A DNA stretch of 64,000 nt from contig NZ_AODK01000006.1 of NCBI RefSeq assembly GCF_000525975.1, positions 62,001-126,000 on the forward strand, read 5' to 3'. Of this stretch, positions 26,770 through 36,518 are shown in pieces. Origin of the DNA: Listeria rocourtiae FSL F6-920 (GTDB lineage: Bacteria > Bacillota > Bacilli > Lactobacillales > Listeriaceae). The stretch's first letter is position 1; each line of letters begins with the position of its first letter. The position numbers were made by a program, and so were the translations under genes. The notes under the pieces are model-generated. The model was not told the DNA's origin, ran no database searches, and saw nothing but the letters and a program-made list of their open reading frames with translations.

Positions 26770-29700
26770 ATGCAAAGAAAAATGAAAAAAAATAGCAAAA
26801 CCCCTGTTAGTAGCTACAATTATTGGTAGTCAGTTGGTAGCTACATTACCGGTTAATGTATTCGCTACAGAAGGCAATATTACAACAAAGGCAGCTGTTA
26901 CAGTAGCTACTTGGGATACGCTTAAGGCAGCGTTAACTAATACAAGTGTGACTGAAATAGAATTAGGTGCCGATATTAAAATGGGTGGTAACGTCCTAAA
27001 TGTTACTGGTAACAAAACAATCAGGGGTAATGGCTATACAATTGATGCTAATAAATATGAAATAAAATTAACAACAGCATCAGCAAGTGGGAGAATGGAA
27101 AATGTAAATATTATAAATACAGATCATTATGGACTTTTTTGGAGCTCTGCTCAAAACGTAGTAGTTACTTATAAAGATGTGACTCATACTGGTGCCCAGT
27201 TAATCTATCTTCCGAAAGGAGAATTGATACTAGAGGGAAATATGAAGAGTACAGTTCAAAGCACAACAAAAACAAGTCCACAAGAGGTATTCCAAGGAAA
27301 AAGATTGACCGTGAAATCTGGAGCTAATGTTGACTTTACAGATCATAGTAGTAGTATTGCTGCGATTCGTAGTGCTACATCAGGTGGTGTTATTACAATC
27401 GAAAAAGACGCTAGCCTGAAAGTGGTGTCTAATGCACGAGCTATATGCACTGGTTCGGATGCTGTGCTGAACAATTCAGGGAAATTAGACTTAACTTCAA
27501 ATAATCAACAAGCCATTTACATGGGTGATTCTAATGTTACAATGAATATGCTCGCAGGAAGTCAGCTTAAAGCATTTTCCGGTAGTACTGGACATGAGGC
27601 GATTTCTGCAACTAATGGAACGATTAATGTTGAATCAGGCGCAGTTTTTGAGGTTATTGGGTCAGGTAAAGAAGGTGTTGTTCAAACTGGAGCAAACTTA
27701 AATTTGAAAGCAGGTTCAAATTTTTCGATTGAGAACAAAAATGCTACTGGACCAGTTTTTGCGGCTTGGAAAGGATCAACAAAGGTTAGCTTTAATTCTA
27801 ATATAGGTATAAATGCTTGGATTAGAGGTACAGTAGTGGGGACACCTCATCTAAGGTATGATGATACCATTACAGCCTCTTTTGATTTAAAAGGATACCT
27901 TAACTCACAAACGATGACCAACCTAGTTACTAATAATAGTGATCTTACTGGAAAATTTTCGAGTGGTAATATTGGGAAAATACAAGGAGGGACATTTGCC
28001 AATAACACTTCTGTTGCCCCGCCAGTTATTAATGCATCAGATAGAACAATAACAGTAGGTGACACTTTTGATCCAATGGAGGGCGTATCAGCATTTGATT
28101 TTGCGAACAATGATATCACAAGTTCCATTACAGTTGTTCATAGCGCAGTGGATACAAGTAAACCAGATATGTATGGGGTTATATATCAAGTTGTAGATTC
28201 TAATGGGAAGAAGACCTCGAAAACAATTACTGTTACGGTAAAGGCGGCAACGAGTAAGCCACCGGTTATTGATGCATCGGATAAAACGATTACGGTAGGA
28301 TCAAATTTTAACCCGCTAGCTGGGGTAACTGCAGCCGATGAAAAAGACGGGGATCTTACCGATGGGATTAAGGTTACCAAAAACGAAGTGAATAGCGCGT
28401 TAGTAGGAAACTATTTAGTGGAATATTCCGTTACTAATGCAGCTGGTTTGACAACGACAAAGACTATTACTGTATCGGTGATAGAGAAAACGAATACACC
28501 GCCAGTTATTTATGCGGATAATAAAAGTATCATAGTGGGAAATACATTTAATCCGCTAGAAAATGTAACAGCGACGGATGCTGAAGATGGAAATATTACT
28601 AATAAAATCATCGTTGAAAAAAAATGAAGTAAATACAGCATTAGTAGGAACTTATTTGGTAGAATATTCTGTAATGGATTCAGGTGGTTTGACAACACGC
28701 AAAACAATCACGGTTACAGTGACTCAAAAAATAGGAAAGCCAGTAATTAATGCATCTGATAGACTTATTGAATTAGGCTCTGATTTCAATCCATTAGAAG
28801 GTGTTACAGCAAAAGACGCTAATGGAAATGATATCACTAATCGTTTGGAAGTTTTAGGGACGTCAGTAGATACTTCAAAAGAAGGGAAGTATACTGTTGT
28901 ATATGCTGTTAGAGACGGAGTCGAAGAAGTTTTTGAATCAATAATTGTTACCGTATCAGCAGATGTTGGGGAGCCAGTTATTAAGGCTGAGGACAAAGTT
29001 ATTACTATTGGAGAAACATTTAATCCATTAGAAGACGTTTCTGTCGTAGGTTCTAAAGGTCAAACAATTGATGCCGAATTAACGGTGACTTATAATGATG
29101 TAAATACAACACGTGAAGGCAACTATAGTGTCAGTTATCTTGCTGTAAATAAATTAACAGGCGAACAAGCAACGAAAACAATCACAGTCTTTGTTACCGA
29201 AAAAAATGAGCCACCAGTTTTTCACTTGGATCAGATTATTACGATTGCTCAAGGTAGTTCATTTAATCCATTAGCTGGTGTGACAGCAACAGATATGGAA
29301 GATGGTGATATCACCGCAAATATTGAGGTAATTTTAAGCACCGTAGATACAAGCAAGGAAGGTGAATACATGGTTGTTCTATCAGTGAGTGATTCGAAAG
29401 GGATGACAGCTAATGCTACGCAGGTCGTTACTGTAAGAGCGAAGCCAGTGATCAGTGTACCGTCAGCAATTGTAAATGCATATGTAGGAGACGATTTTGA
29501 TTTTCTTAAAGGTATAACAGCGACAGACCGAGATGGCAAGGATATCACGGAAAGTTTGGTAGTCAAGGGTCATACAGTGGATATGAGTAAACCAGGCGTT
29601 TATAATGTAGTGTTGGAAGCAACCGATACCTATAATATTAGTGCTAGTGAAATGTATATGGTTTTTGTCACAGAAGCTACTGCTCCAGTGATTGGAGCAA

Positions 29701-32171
29701 CAGATAGAACACTCCAGTTAGGTGATGACTTTAATCCATTAGAAGGCGTAACAGCGACAGATATGAGAGATGGTGACATTTTAGCTAACATCGAAGTCGT
29801 AGAAAATACGGTAGATACCTCTAAACCAGGGGAATATAAAGTCGTATATAGCGTTACGAATTCATTTGACCAAACGACAACACTCGAAATTACAGTGAAA
29901 GTAGTAGCAGAAGAAACGACGGTACCAGAAGTATACCCAGTCACAGACAAGCAAACGAGTGTTTCTGGATTAGCAGAACCAAATAGTACAATCGTTGTGA
30001 AAGTAGGCGACACCGTAATTGGAGAAGGAACTGCAACAGAAACGGGAGCATTTGAGATTGCGATCGACAAGGAACAAGCCGGAGGAACCGAGATTTCCGT
30101 TACAGCAAAAGCACCGAAAAAAGTCGAAAGTGCTCCAAAAACAATCACAGTAGAGACGGTAGATTACGCACTAGACGTAGCAGCATTTGATATTGAACGA
30201 GACACGTATCTAACTGGTACAACAGGTGCAGACATTAAGGAAGCTCAAGTTTTTGTGAACGATACCCTTGTGAATAAATTAGATGTAGAAAATGGACCAA
30301 TCAAAGCTTATCTACGTGGTAAAGTTACCTCCATTAAAGATGTAGTAGTAGTCCAAGGATTAAATAGCGACGGAGAAGTTGTAGCATCCGTGAATGTAGA
30401 ATTGACATTCCAAGACTTTCAATTAACAGCACAAGATTACACAGTAGGTCAGAAAAATATCGCTGGAGAAGTTGGTGAACAAGCAACAAAAGTAGTACTC
30501 TATGTCGATGGAGTAGCTGAGCGAAACAGCCAAATTGATAAAGAAACAAACACGTATTCAGTAGCAGCAAATGACAAGGTTACAAATAAAGATCAACTTG
30601 TAGAGGTAGTGGCTTCAGAAGGAACTACAGTACTAAAACGTACGAAAGTTAATGTAGAGGATGTTGTAATTCATAATCCACCAGTCATTGAAGCAACAGA
30701 TAAAACACTGGATTTAGAAGACGATTTCAACCCACTAGAAGGCGTAACGGCGACAGATGAAGAAGACGGCGATATTACAGCTAACATCGAAGTTGCAGAA
30801 AATACGGTTGATACCTCGAAAACAGGAGAATATAAAGTCGTATACAGCGTCACGAATTCGTTTGGTCAAACGACAACACTAGAAATCTCCGTGAAAGTAG
30901 TGGCAGAAGAAACGACAACACCAGAAGTATACACAGTCACAGATAAGCAAACGAGCGTTTCTGGATTAGCCGAACCAAACAGCACGATTATTGTGAAAGT
31001 AGGCGACACCGTAATTGGAGAAGGAACTGCAACAGAAACAGGAGCGTTTGAGATTGCAATCGATAAGGAACAAGCCGGAGGCACCGAGATTTCGGTCATA
31101 GCAAAAGCGCCTAAAAAAGTAGAAAGTGCACCGAAAACAATTACAGTAGAAGCCGTAGATTATGCATTAGATGTAGCGAAATTTGATATTGAACGAGATA
31201 CGTATCTAACTGGTACAACCGGTGCAGATATCAAGAAAGCTCAAATTTTTGTGAATGATACACTTGTGAATAAATTAGATGTAGAAAATGGACCAATCAG
31301 GGCCTATCTACGTGGTAAAGTAGATTCAATGAAAGATGTTGTAGTTGTCAAAGGCTTCAATAGCAAGGGAGAAGTTGTAGCATCCGTAAATGTAGAATTG
31401 ACATTCCAAGACTTCCAACTAACAGCCCAAGATTATACAGTAGGTCAGAAAAATATTACTGGAGAAGTTGGTGACCAAGCAACGAAAGTAGTCCTATATG
31501 TGGATGGGGTAGCAAAACGAAATAGCCAACTGGATCCAGAAACAAACACATATATCGTTCTAGCAAATGATCTAGTTACTAGTAAGGACCAACTGGTAGA
31601 AGTCGTAGCATCAGAAGGAACAACGGTATTGAAACGCACGACAGTGAATGTGGCAGATAAGCCAGCAAATAGCTATGTTTTAACTGCAACAGATTATACT
31701 GTTTCTAATCAGCTCATCTCTGGGGAATACGATGAAGCAGCAACAAAAGTAGTCCTGTATGTGGATGGTGTAGCAGTTCGAAATAGTCAACTAGACCCAG
31801 AAACAAAAACGTATAAAGTTGTAGCAAGTGACTTAGTTACGAGTGAAAAGCAGCATGTAGAAGTTGTTATGTCTAAAGGAACAACCGAATTGAAACGTGT
31901 AACGGTAAATGTTACTAAAGTATATAACCTAACGGCACAACAATATACGTTAGGTGGCACGTATATTCAAGGAGAATATGACAAAGACGCAACGAAAGTA
32001 GTATTGTACATCGATGGTGTTGCTAAGAAAAATAGCGCATTGAACACAGCTGACTTAACATACAAAGTTGATGTAACGAATCTTATTACAAGTTCGGATC
32101 AATTGGTAGAAATGGTTATGTCTAAAGGCACAGAGGAATTAAAACGGTTAACTATTGACGTAACAGAATAA
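26770..32171 (+). CDS. Giant secreted adhesin: pectate-lyase-like domain plus Ig-like repeats (two frameshifts)
   Basis: ATG at 26770 after AAAGGAG. About 1799 residues after removing one A at 26785-26792 and one at 28617-28624. Signal peptide to about residue 32 (LPVNVFAT). Residues about 45-415 form a pectate-lyase-like beta-helix adhesive domain (WDTLKAALTNTSVTEIELGA, then ADIKMGGNVL and TIRGNGYTIDAN). Then come eight DUF5011-type Ig domains (each PPVI.A.D..I..G..F.PLEGVTA.D), a Big_6-like domain (VSGLAEPNSTIVVKVGDTV), two other Ig-like domains, a near-exact second copy of that whole block, and two further LTA..YT repeats. The C-terminus (KRLTIDVTE) has no LPXTG, WxL or GW anchor. It likely mediates adhesion or biofilm formation. 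Confidence 0.82.
29683..31674 (+). repeat. 996-bp tandem duplication within the adhesin gene
   Basis: Two adjacent units of 996 bases (332 codons), about 29683-30678 and 30679-31674. Matching landmarks lie exactly 996 apart, for example CAGTCACAGA at 29938 and 30934. Each unit encodes a DUF5011 domain, a Big_6-like domain, a DIERDTYLTGTTGADIK domain and a LTAQDYTVGQKNI domain. Differences are mostly silent or conservative, so the duplication is recent or kept alike by recombination. Confidence 0.88.
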
Positions 32172-32254
32172 TAATGAAATTGCGACTTGTATGTAGTCAA
32201 GGAAAATGCAAATAGAGGATCTTAAGATAGATCCGAACGAAGCTCTTCTGGAAT

Positions 32255-32304
32255 AAAAAATACGTATCGAAAATCTGAAATTAGATTTTTGATACGTATT
32301 TTTT
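32255..32304. terminator. Strong terminator after the adhesin
   Basis: AAAAAATACGTATC at 32255-32268 pairs with GATACGTATTTTTT at 32291-32304 and the stem continues inward (AAAATCT with AGATTTT), giving a stem of roughly 20-25 bp with A and T runs on both sides, so it can work in both directions. Confidence 0.9.
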
Positions 32305-32423
32305 GAACTTGTGATGTGGTGGTGTTGGTACAAAAAAAGGGGAAAAATATTTTTCATGAAATTCTAATCTGAATCACAGCTACTTTTTTTCTTTAAGATG
32401 TAATATGAATGTATAAGCTAACA

Positions 32424-32520
32424 ACAAGCAAATCCATTTCATACTTTTCCCCTGAAGTTTGAAAATGTTAACTCCCTTTTTGACCGTCGCGGTTACTCCC
32501 TTTTCCGCGGTGGTTTTTTT
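32424..32520 (+). ncRNA. Candidate CU-rich small RNA, LhrC-like (copy 1)
   Basis: A roughly 97-base unit in an intergenic stretch. A weak first stem (CATTTCA at 32435-32441 with TGAAAATG at 32460-32467) exposes TTTTCCCC in its loop; a single-stranded AACTCCCTTTTT follows; the terminator stem (32483-32492 with 32505-32514, two G-U pairs) exposes TTACTCCCTTTT and is followed by seven T. A possible -10 (TATAAG) is at 32412-32417. Three C-rich patches in loops and linker before an intrinsic terminator is the layout of Listeria LhrC-family sRNAs. A second, similar element lies at 49252-49334. Confidence 0.55.
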
Positions 32521-32598
32521 GTGTGCTAAAAACATGTCTGATAAGGATATACCAGTATAAAATGGTCCTGAAATATGGTGTATATGTACTAGCTTATT

Positions 32599-32775
32599 AA
32601 TCAAGAACTATTCGAAAAACAAAATTTCAAATTAGAAGATGCATCGACAACTAGGGAACTAGCGAAATCTAAAATATCAACACTTATAATACATGGAACG
32701 AGAGATCAGCTATTTCCTGTTGCTATGGCACGGGTGAATAATTTTGTGAATAAATTTATCAAGTGCAAAAACTAG
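32599..32775 (+). pseudogene. C-terminal fragment of an alpha/beta hydrolase
   Basis: An open stretch with no start encodes SKISTLIIHGTRDQLFPVAM, the classic strand and catalytic Asp turn (HGTxDxxFP) of alpha/beta hydrolases, and stops about 20 residues later. The N-terminal two-thirds with the nucleophile is missing. It lies just before an IS3 scar, so an insertion or deletion probably removed the rest. Confidence 0.6.
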
Positions 32776-32801
32776 TTTAAAGTTGTAGAGATGTTGGTCT
32801 C

Positions 32802-32979
32802 GAAGTATCAACGGAACAAAATTTCCCATATGATAAGGCGCTCAAGGAATCATTTTATAAAATACTAAAGAGAGCCTATCCATGATGCCAACTTTGACAA
32901 TTCTGAACAAGCTCTATTAGAAATATTTAAATATATCAATCGGATACACTCTTCTTTAGAGAGTGAAACTCAGATATTC
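32802..32979 (+). mobile_element. Remnant of an IS3-family transposase (OrfB C-terminus)
   Basis: Across two frames one can read PYDKALKESFYKILKR, then HDANFDNSEQALLEIFKYI and RIHSSL. This matches the end of IS3-family OrfB, which normally reads CYDNAxMESFFxTLKxE, then EIFxYIE-x-FYNxxRxHSSLGY. The catalytic DDE residues upstream are absent and there are stops and shifts. Its end runs into the stop of the convergent ThrE gene. No terminal inverted repeats were identified. Confidence 0.65.
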
Positions 32980-33422
32980 TCCTTATGCTCTCTGAAACGG
33001 CGAATACTATGATTTAAAACTTCTGAAAGAACAAGGCCTGCTGCAATCGCGCCAGCAACTAAGGCGACACGAACAGAGAATGAAATAGCTTCGAGATAAT
33101 CACCAAGCACGAAGTTTCGAACGGCTTGATAGGCGAGTCCACCGGGTACAAGAGGAACGATGCCAGGAACGTTAAAAATGGTAACAGGTAACCTTTTTGA
33201 TTTAGCGAAAAAGAAGCTGGCGATGGCAACCACAAAAGCACCAGCGAGCGTACTCATGGTCGTACCTGCGTCAAGATGCATTAAAATCCAATAAGTCATC
33301 CAGCCAAATGTACCCGTTAGACCGCATTCAATGAGTGATCTGCGGGGGACATTGGTGATGATTGCGAATGCGAGCGTGGCTAGGAAACTAAAAGCCAGCT
33401 GCATGAGTATAGTCCAAAACAT
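32970..33422 (-). CDS. Threonine/serine exporter, small ThrE_2 subunit
   Basis: 150 residues with about four or five membrane helices (FSFLATLAFAIITNVPRR at the start, STLAGAFVVAIASFFFA in the middle, VALVAGAIAAGLVLSEVL near the end) and the NVPGIVPLVPGGLAYQAVR motif of the ThrE_2/YjjB family. Ribosome site GGAGG just upstream (CTAGGAGGTAAAATAAA on the coding strand). It is the small half of a split ThrE exporter; the large half is encoded 278 bases upstream on the same strand. The stop lies inside an IS3 scar. Confidence 0.85.
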   Translation of the reverse strand: MFWTILMQLAFSFLATLAFAIITNVPRRSLIECGLTGTFGWMTYWILMHLDAGTTMSTLAGAFVVAIASFFFAKSKRLPVTIFNVPGIVPLVPGGLAYQAVRNFVLGDYLEAISFSVRVALVAGAIAAGLVLSEVLNHSIRRFREHKENI

Positions 33423-33440
33423 TTTATTTTACCTCCTAGC

Positions 33441-33694
33441 TTGTGCCGTATTTGTTGAGGCTAAACGGGCTCAATCAGCGCTTTGTGTAATCCGGCTTCC
33501 AGAGCCAGCCTCTTGGAAATTTCGTGACCTCCGCAAAAACCAAAGGAGGGTTTTCACTGCGGCCTCTATGTTGTGGTTCTTAAGTAGCGTATTTTGCTGT
33601 TTTAGAACCACAATACAAGTGTGAACAGCGTGAGCATTTGTTCCATCTCCAGCACCCAGTTTGTCGAGGCTAACGGGCTCTGTCAGCACTTTGT
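33441..33694. repeat. Direct repeats and a hairpin between the two ThrE genes
   Basis: Two similar 40-base segments (about 33448-33486 and 33660-33694) share GAGGCTAA, CGGGCTC and TCAGC.CTTTGT. Between them TTGTGGTTCT near 33571 pairs with AGAACCACAA near 33604. The GGTTCT/AGAACC hairpin recalls the first repeat unit at 59535. This suggests a small intergenic repeat family. Confidence 0.5.
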
Positions 33695-33700
33695 TTTGTT

Positions 33701-34456
33701 TTAACCAAAGAATCGGAATACAACAGCAATCCCGATTCCAATCGTTCCGGCTGTTATTAGTGCCTCTGTCCCGCGTGCCATACCAGATAACAGGTGTCCT
33801 GCTAGCAAATCTCGTACAGCATTTGTAATCGGCACGCCTGGCACGAGTGGCATCACACCTCCGATAATCATCTTATCTAGACTCACGCCCCAGCCAATTG
33901 AAATTGTCAAAACGGCCAATAATCCAACTGAAAAAGCGGCTAAAAACTCGGCTAGAAATTTTACTTTGAAAAATTCTGTCCCGTAATAAAAAATCACAAA
34001 TCCAATCGCGCCAATAATGCACGTCGTCAGTAAATCCTTCCAAACGCCACCAAAAATCATCATCAGGGTTCCACTAACAACTGCTGCTGCAACAATCTGC
34101 AACCACACAGGAAAAAATTTCACTTCTTTATCCAGCGCTCGTAATTGCGTATATAATTGACCTAATGTAATCTGCTTCATTGTAAATTCACGCGACAAAT
34201 CATTGACTTTAGAAACTTTCTCCAAGTTAATCGTTCTCGCAGGTATCTGTTCCATTTTTACGGTAGAACCGCCGTGCAGAGCCATAAAAATGCCAGTCGG
34301 TGTCACGAAGCTAATCCCCTTCATCTCCGAACCAGCCTCAGCAATCCGACTCATTGTATCTTCCACGCGGTACATCTCCGCACCACTTTCCATCATAATT
34401 TTTCCGGCTAATAAACAGGTATCTAGCAAAAAATCTTGAGGAGTATCTTCCATCAT
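33701..34456 (-). CDS. Threonine/serine exporter, large ThrE subunit (DUF1212)
   Basis: 251 residues. N-terminal cytoplasmic part has LDTCLLAGKIMMESGAEMYR and EDTMSRIAEAG, the defining ThrE/YjjP motif, then a VTPTGIFMAL strand; the C-terminal half has five hydrophobic helices and GGVMPLVPGVPITNAVRDLL, the membrane motif echoed in the small subunit. Start at the first of two ATGs after GGAGG. Together with the small subunit it should make a complete amino-acid exporter in the membrane. Both genes are on the minus strand with repeats in the gap. Confidence 0.87.
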   Translation of the reverse strand: MMEDTPQDFLLDTCLLAGKIMMESGAEMYRVEDTMSRIAEAGSEMKGISFVTPTGIFMALHGGSTVKMEQIPARTINLEKVSKVNDLSREFTMKQITLGQLYTQLRALDKEVKFFPVWLQIVAAAVVSGTLMMIFGGVWKDLLTTCIIGAIGFVIFYYGTEFFKVKFLAEFLAAFSVGLLAVLTISIGWGVSLDKMIIGGVMPLVPGVPITNAVRDLLAGHLLSGMARGTEALITAGTIGIGIAVVFRFFG

Positions 34457-34626
34457 TCTGACCTCCGTTCTATCTAGTCACTAATCCCATCCTAACGCAA
34501 CTACAGCGATTTTTCTAGTCAAAATAAAAAGATTTTTTCGAAATACGATTCTACGAGGCGATTTGAGGGTAAATATCTGTTAGTATGAACTATGTGGAAC
34601 ATTACTTAAAAAAGGAGTTTTGGCAG

Positions 34627-34836
34627 ATGAGCAGTATTGAATATGAAATTGTTGAGCATATTGGTGTTTTGTCGGAGAATGCAAAGGGCTGGCGCAAAGA
34701 GGTTAACCTCATCAGTTGGAATGGGCGCGCGCCGAAATATGATATTCGTGATTGGTCACCAGGCAATGAGAAAATGGGCAAAGGTCTGACACTCACGGAG
34801 GAAGAGTTTAAAAAAATCGCTGAATTAGCGAAATAA
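34627..34836 (+). CDS. YdbC/PC4-like ssDNA-binding protein
   Basis: 69 residues from the ATG at 34627, with AAAGGAG nine bases before it. The sequence WRKEVNLISWNGRAPKYDIR, followed by GKGLTLTEEEFKKIAELA, is the PC4/YdbC fold signature: four curved strands and a C-terminal helix that bind single-stranded nucleic acid as a dimer. Length matches the family (about 70). It probably acts in transcription or DNA handling. It is followed after 14 bases by the hydrolase gene. Confidence 0.8.
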   Translation: MSSIEYEIVEHIGVLSENAKGWRKEVNLISWNGRAPKYDIRDWSPGNEKMGKGLTLTEEEFKKIAELAK

Positions 34837-34850
34837 CGGGGGAATTGTTT

Positions 34851-35517
34851 ATGTTTGCATATGATATTTATGAGCCGATTGATCGGAAGGTAGAAGGTAA
34901 GTTTCCGACCATCTTTACACTTCACGGTATTGGAGCAGATGAACTAGATATGCCGGGTACGCTGGAGCCCGTCATGGATCGTTTTGTGATTGTTAGCATC
35001 CGTGGTAGTGTGCAACAAGGGCCTGGTTATTCCTACTATAAACCGGTATTAGACGGTGAACCTAGTGAAAAGACGGTTTCATATGCAGCAAACAACGTTC
35101 ACGAATTTATTGAAATGATTTTGAAGCAGTACTCATCAATCGATCGGAAAAAATTATATCTATTTGGTTTTGATCAAGGTGGAATTGTTGCCATGACTGA
35201 GTTTGTAAAAAAATGGCGGAATGTATCACGGAGGCGTTTTTCTAAGCGTGAAGTTACCCACTTTTTTAGAAAATGGACCGAAAAACTTATTATTAAAGTC
35301 CAAGCGTATTTTTATAGGACATGGCACAAAAGATCCGCTTATTCCAGTTACAGAAGGTGAGCGGACGGCGAAATATTTTGAAAGCTTGAGTGACGATGTG
35401 ACATTCCAGACTTTTGATGTGATGCATAATGTTAGTGAAGAAGAATCAGAAACAATCTTAGAGTGGTTTTTGAAAGAGGAAGTAGATAATCCAACTGTGA
35501 AGAAGGAAAATAGTTAA
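34851..35517 (+). CDS. Alpha/beta hydrolase (carboxylesterase-like) with Asp at the nucleophile (frameshifted)
   Basis: ATG at 34851 after CGGGGGA. 221 residues after removing one A at 35207-35213. Layout: oxyanion strand FTLHGIGADE near residue 25, nucleophile elbow LFGFDQGGI near residue 105, acid turn GHGTKDPLIPV near 170, and the C-terminal His in DVMHNVSEEE. The family is phospholipase/carboxylesterase-like, where the elbow is GFSQG; here the Ser codon is GAT (Asp). That may abolish esterase activity, or act as an Asp nucleophile as in dehalogenases and epoxide hydrolases. It sits between YdbC and an oxidoreductase on the same strand. Confidence 0.8.
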
Positions 35518-35536
35518 ACAAACATGGAGGTACAGG

Positions 35537-36464
35537 ATGAAAGCATTAGGCTTTACAGAGTACGGCGAACCAGAAGTATTTGAAGAATTAGAATTACCGA
35601 AACCGAAAGCAAGTGAGAAAGGGCTAGTAATCAAGGTTTTAGCGGCCGGCGTGAATCCTTACGACGCTTTGTTACGATCAGGTGCGATGCAAAAAATGCG
35701 CCCACTCGAGTTCCCGATTATTCCAGGAAGCGATATTGTCGGTGAAGTTACCGAGGTAGGCTCAAAAGTGAAAAATTACGCAGTTGGTGACGTCGTGATT
35801 GGTCATCCAGCAATTGGTGGTTACAGCGAATACGTTGCAACACCGAGCTATAACGTCGTGAAAAAGCCCGAGGAAATGAGCTTGGAAGAAGCTGCCGGAC
35901 TCTCATCAGTCGGGATTACGGCTTACTATGCACTACAACTTGCTAAATTGAAAAAAGGCGAAAAGATTATCATTCTCGGTGCATCAGGAGCAGTCGGTTC
36001 CATTGCCGTCCAAATCGCGAAAGAAAAAGGCTATAAAGTGATTGGTGTGGCTAGCAGTAAAAACGTGGACTATGTAAGTGCACTAGGGGCTGATCGCGTG
36101 CTCTCCTACGATAAGGATGATTTATCCAAAGTATTGCACAATAAAGTGAATGTTGTGTTAGATACGAGTTTTGGGGGAAAAGCAGCAGCAGAAGGGCTAC
36201 AGTATGTGAAAAAAAGGCGGACGTTATGTGTCGCTAACAAGTTTACCAGAAAATGCGGAAGAGAAGAAAGTGAAAGCAATCCGCATGAAGCGCTCGAAAG
36301 ATATGAAGGACAAAGAAGCATTAAGTTACTTAGCTGATTTGTATCGCGCGCATAAACTGCAACTGAAAACAGCGGAAGTACTGACATTCGATTTAAGAGG
36401 CGTGATTGGGGCGCACCAGTTAATTGATAAAAAACAAGTGGCTGGGAAACTGATTTTGAAGTAA
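35537..36464 (+). CDS. Zinc-independent MDR quinone oxidoreductase (frameshifted)
   Basis: 308 residues after removing one A at 36209-36215 (YVKK, then GGRYVSL). Medium-chain dehydrogenase: N-terminal GroES fold with AAGVNPYDALLRSG and IPGSDIVGEVTEVGS, Rossmann fold with IIILGASGAVGSIAVQIAKEKG (NADP site), and C-terminal VIGAHQLIDKKQVAGKLIL. No zinc-binding Cys are present, which favours the NADPH:quinone or enone reductase class. GGAGGT precedes the ATG at 35537. It follows the hydrolase by about 20 bases and ends before a terminator. Confidence 0.85.
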
Positions 36465-36474
36465 GGAAATGGTA

Positions 36475-36508
36475 AAAGAAGGTAGAGATTATGTTACCTT
36501 CTTTTTTG
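36475..36508. terminator. Terminator between convergent genes
   Basis: AGAAGGTA at 36477-36484 pairs with TACCTTCT at 36495-36502, followed by T on the plus strand. It lies between the oxidoreductase stop and the stop of the FAD protein on the other strand. Confidence 0.8.
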
Positions 36509-36518
36509 TAATCTTTAA

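Noticed and set aside
28186..28380. Possible separate Ig-domain gene after the frameshift at 28617
   Set aside because: The domain series continues in the shifted frame with the same spacing, so one gene with a frameshift is simpler.
29630..30148. 172-codon minus-strand frame inside the adhesin
   Set aside because: It mirrors the repeat region; a similar shadow appears in the second repeat copy, and it has no ribosome site.
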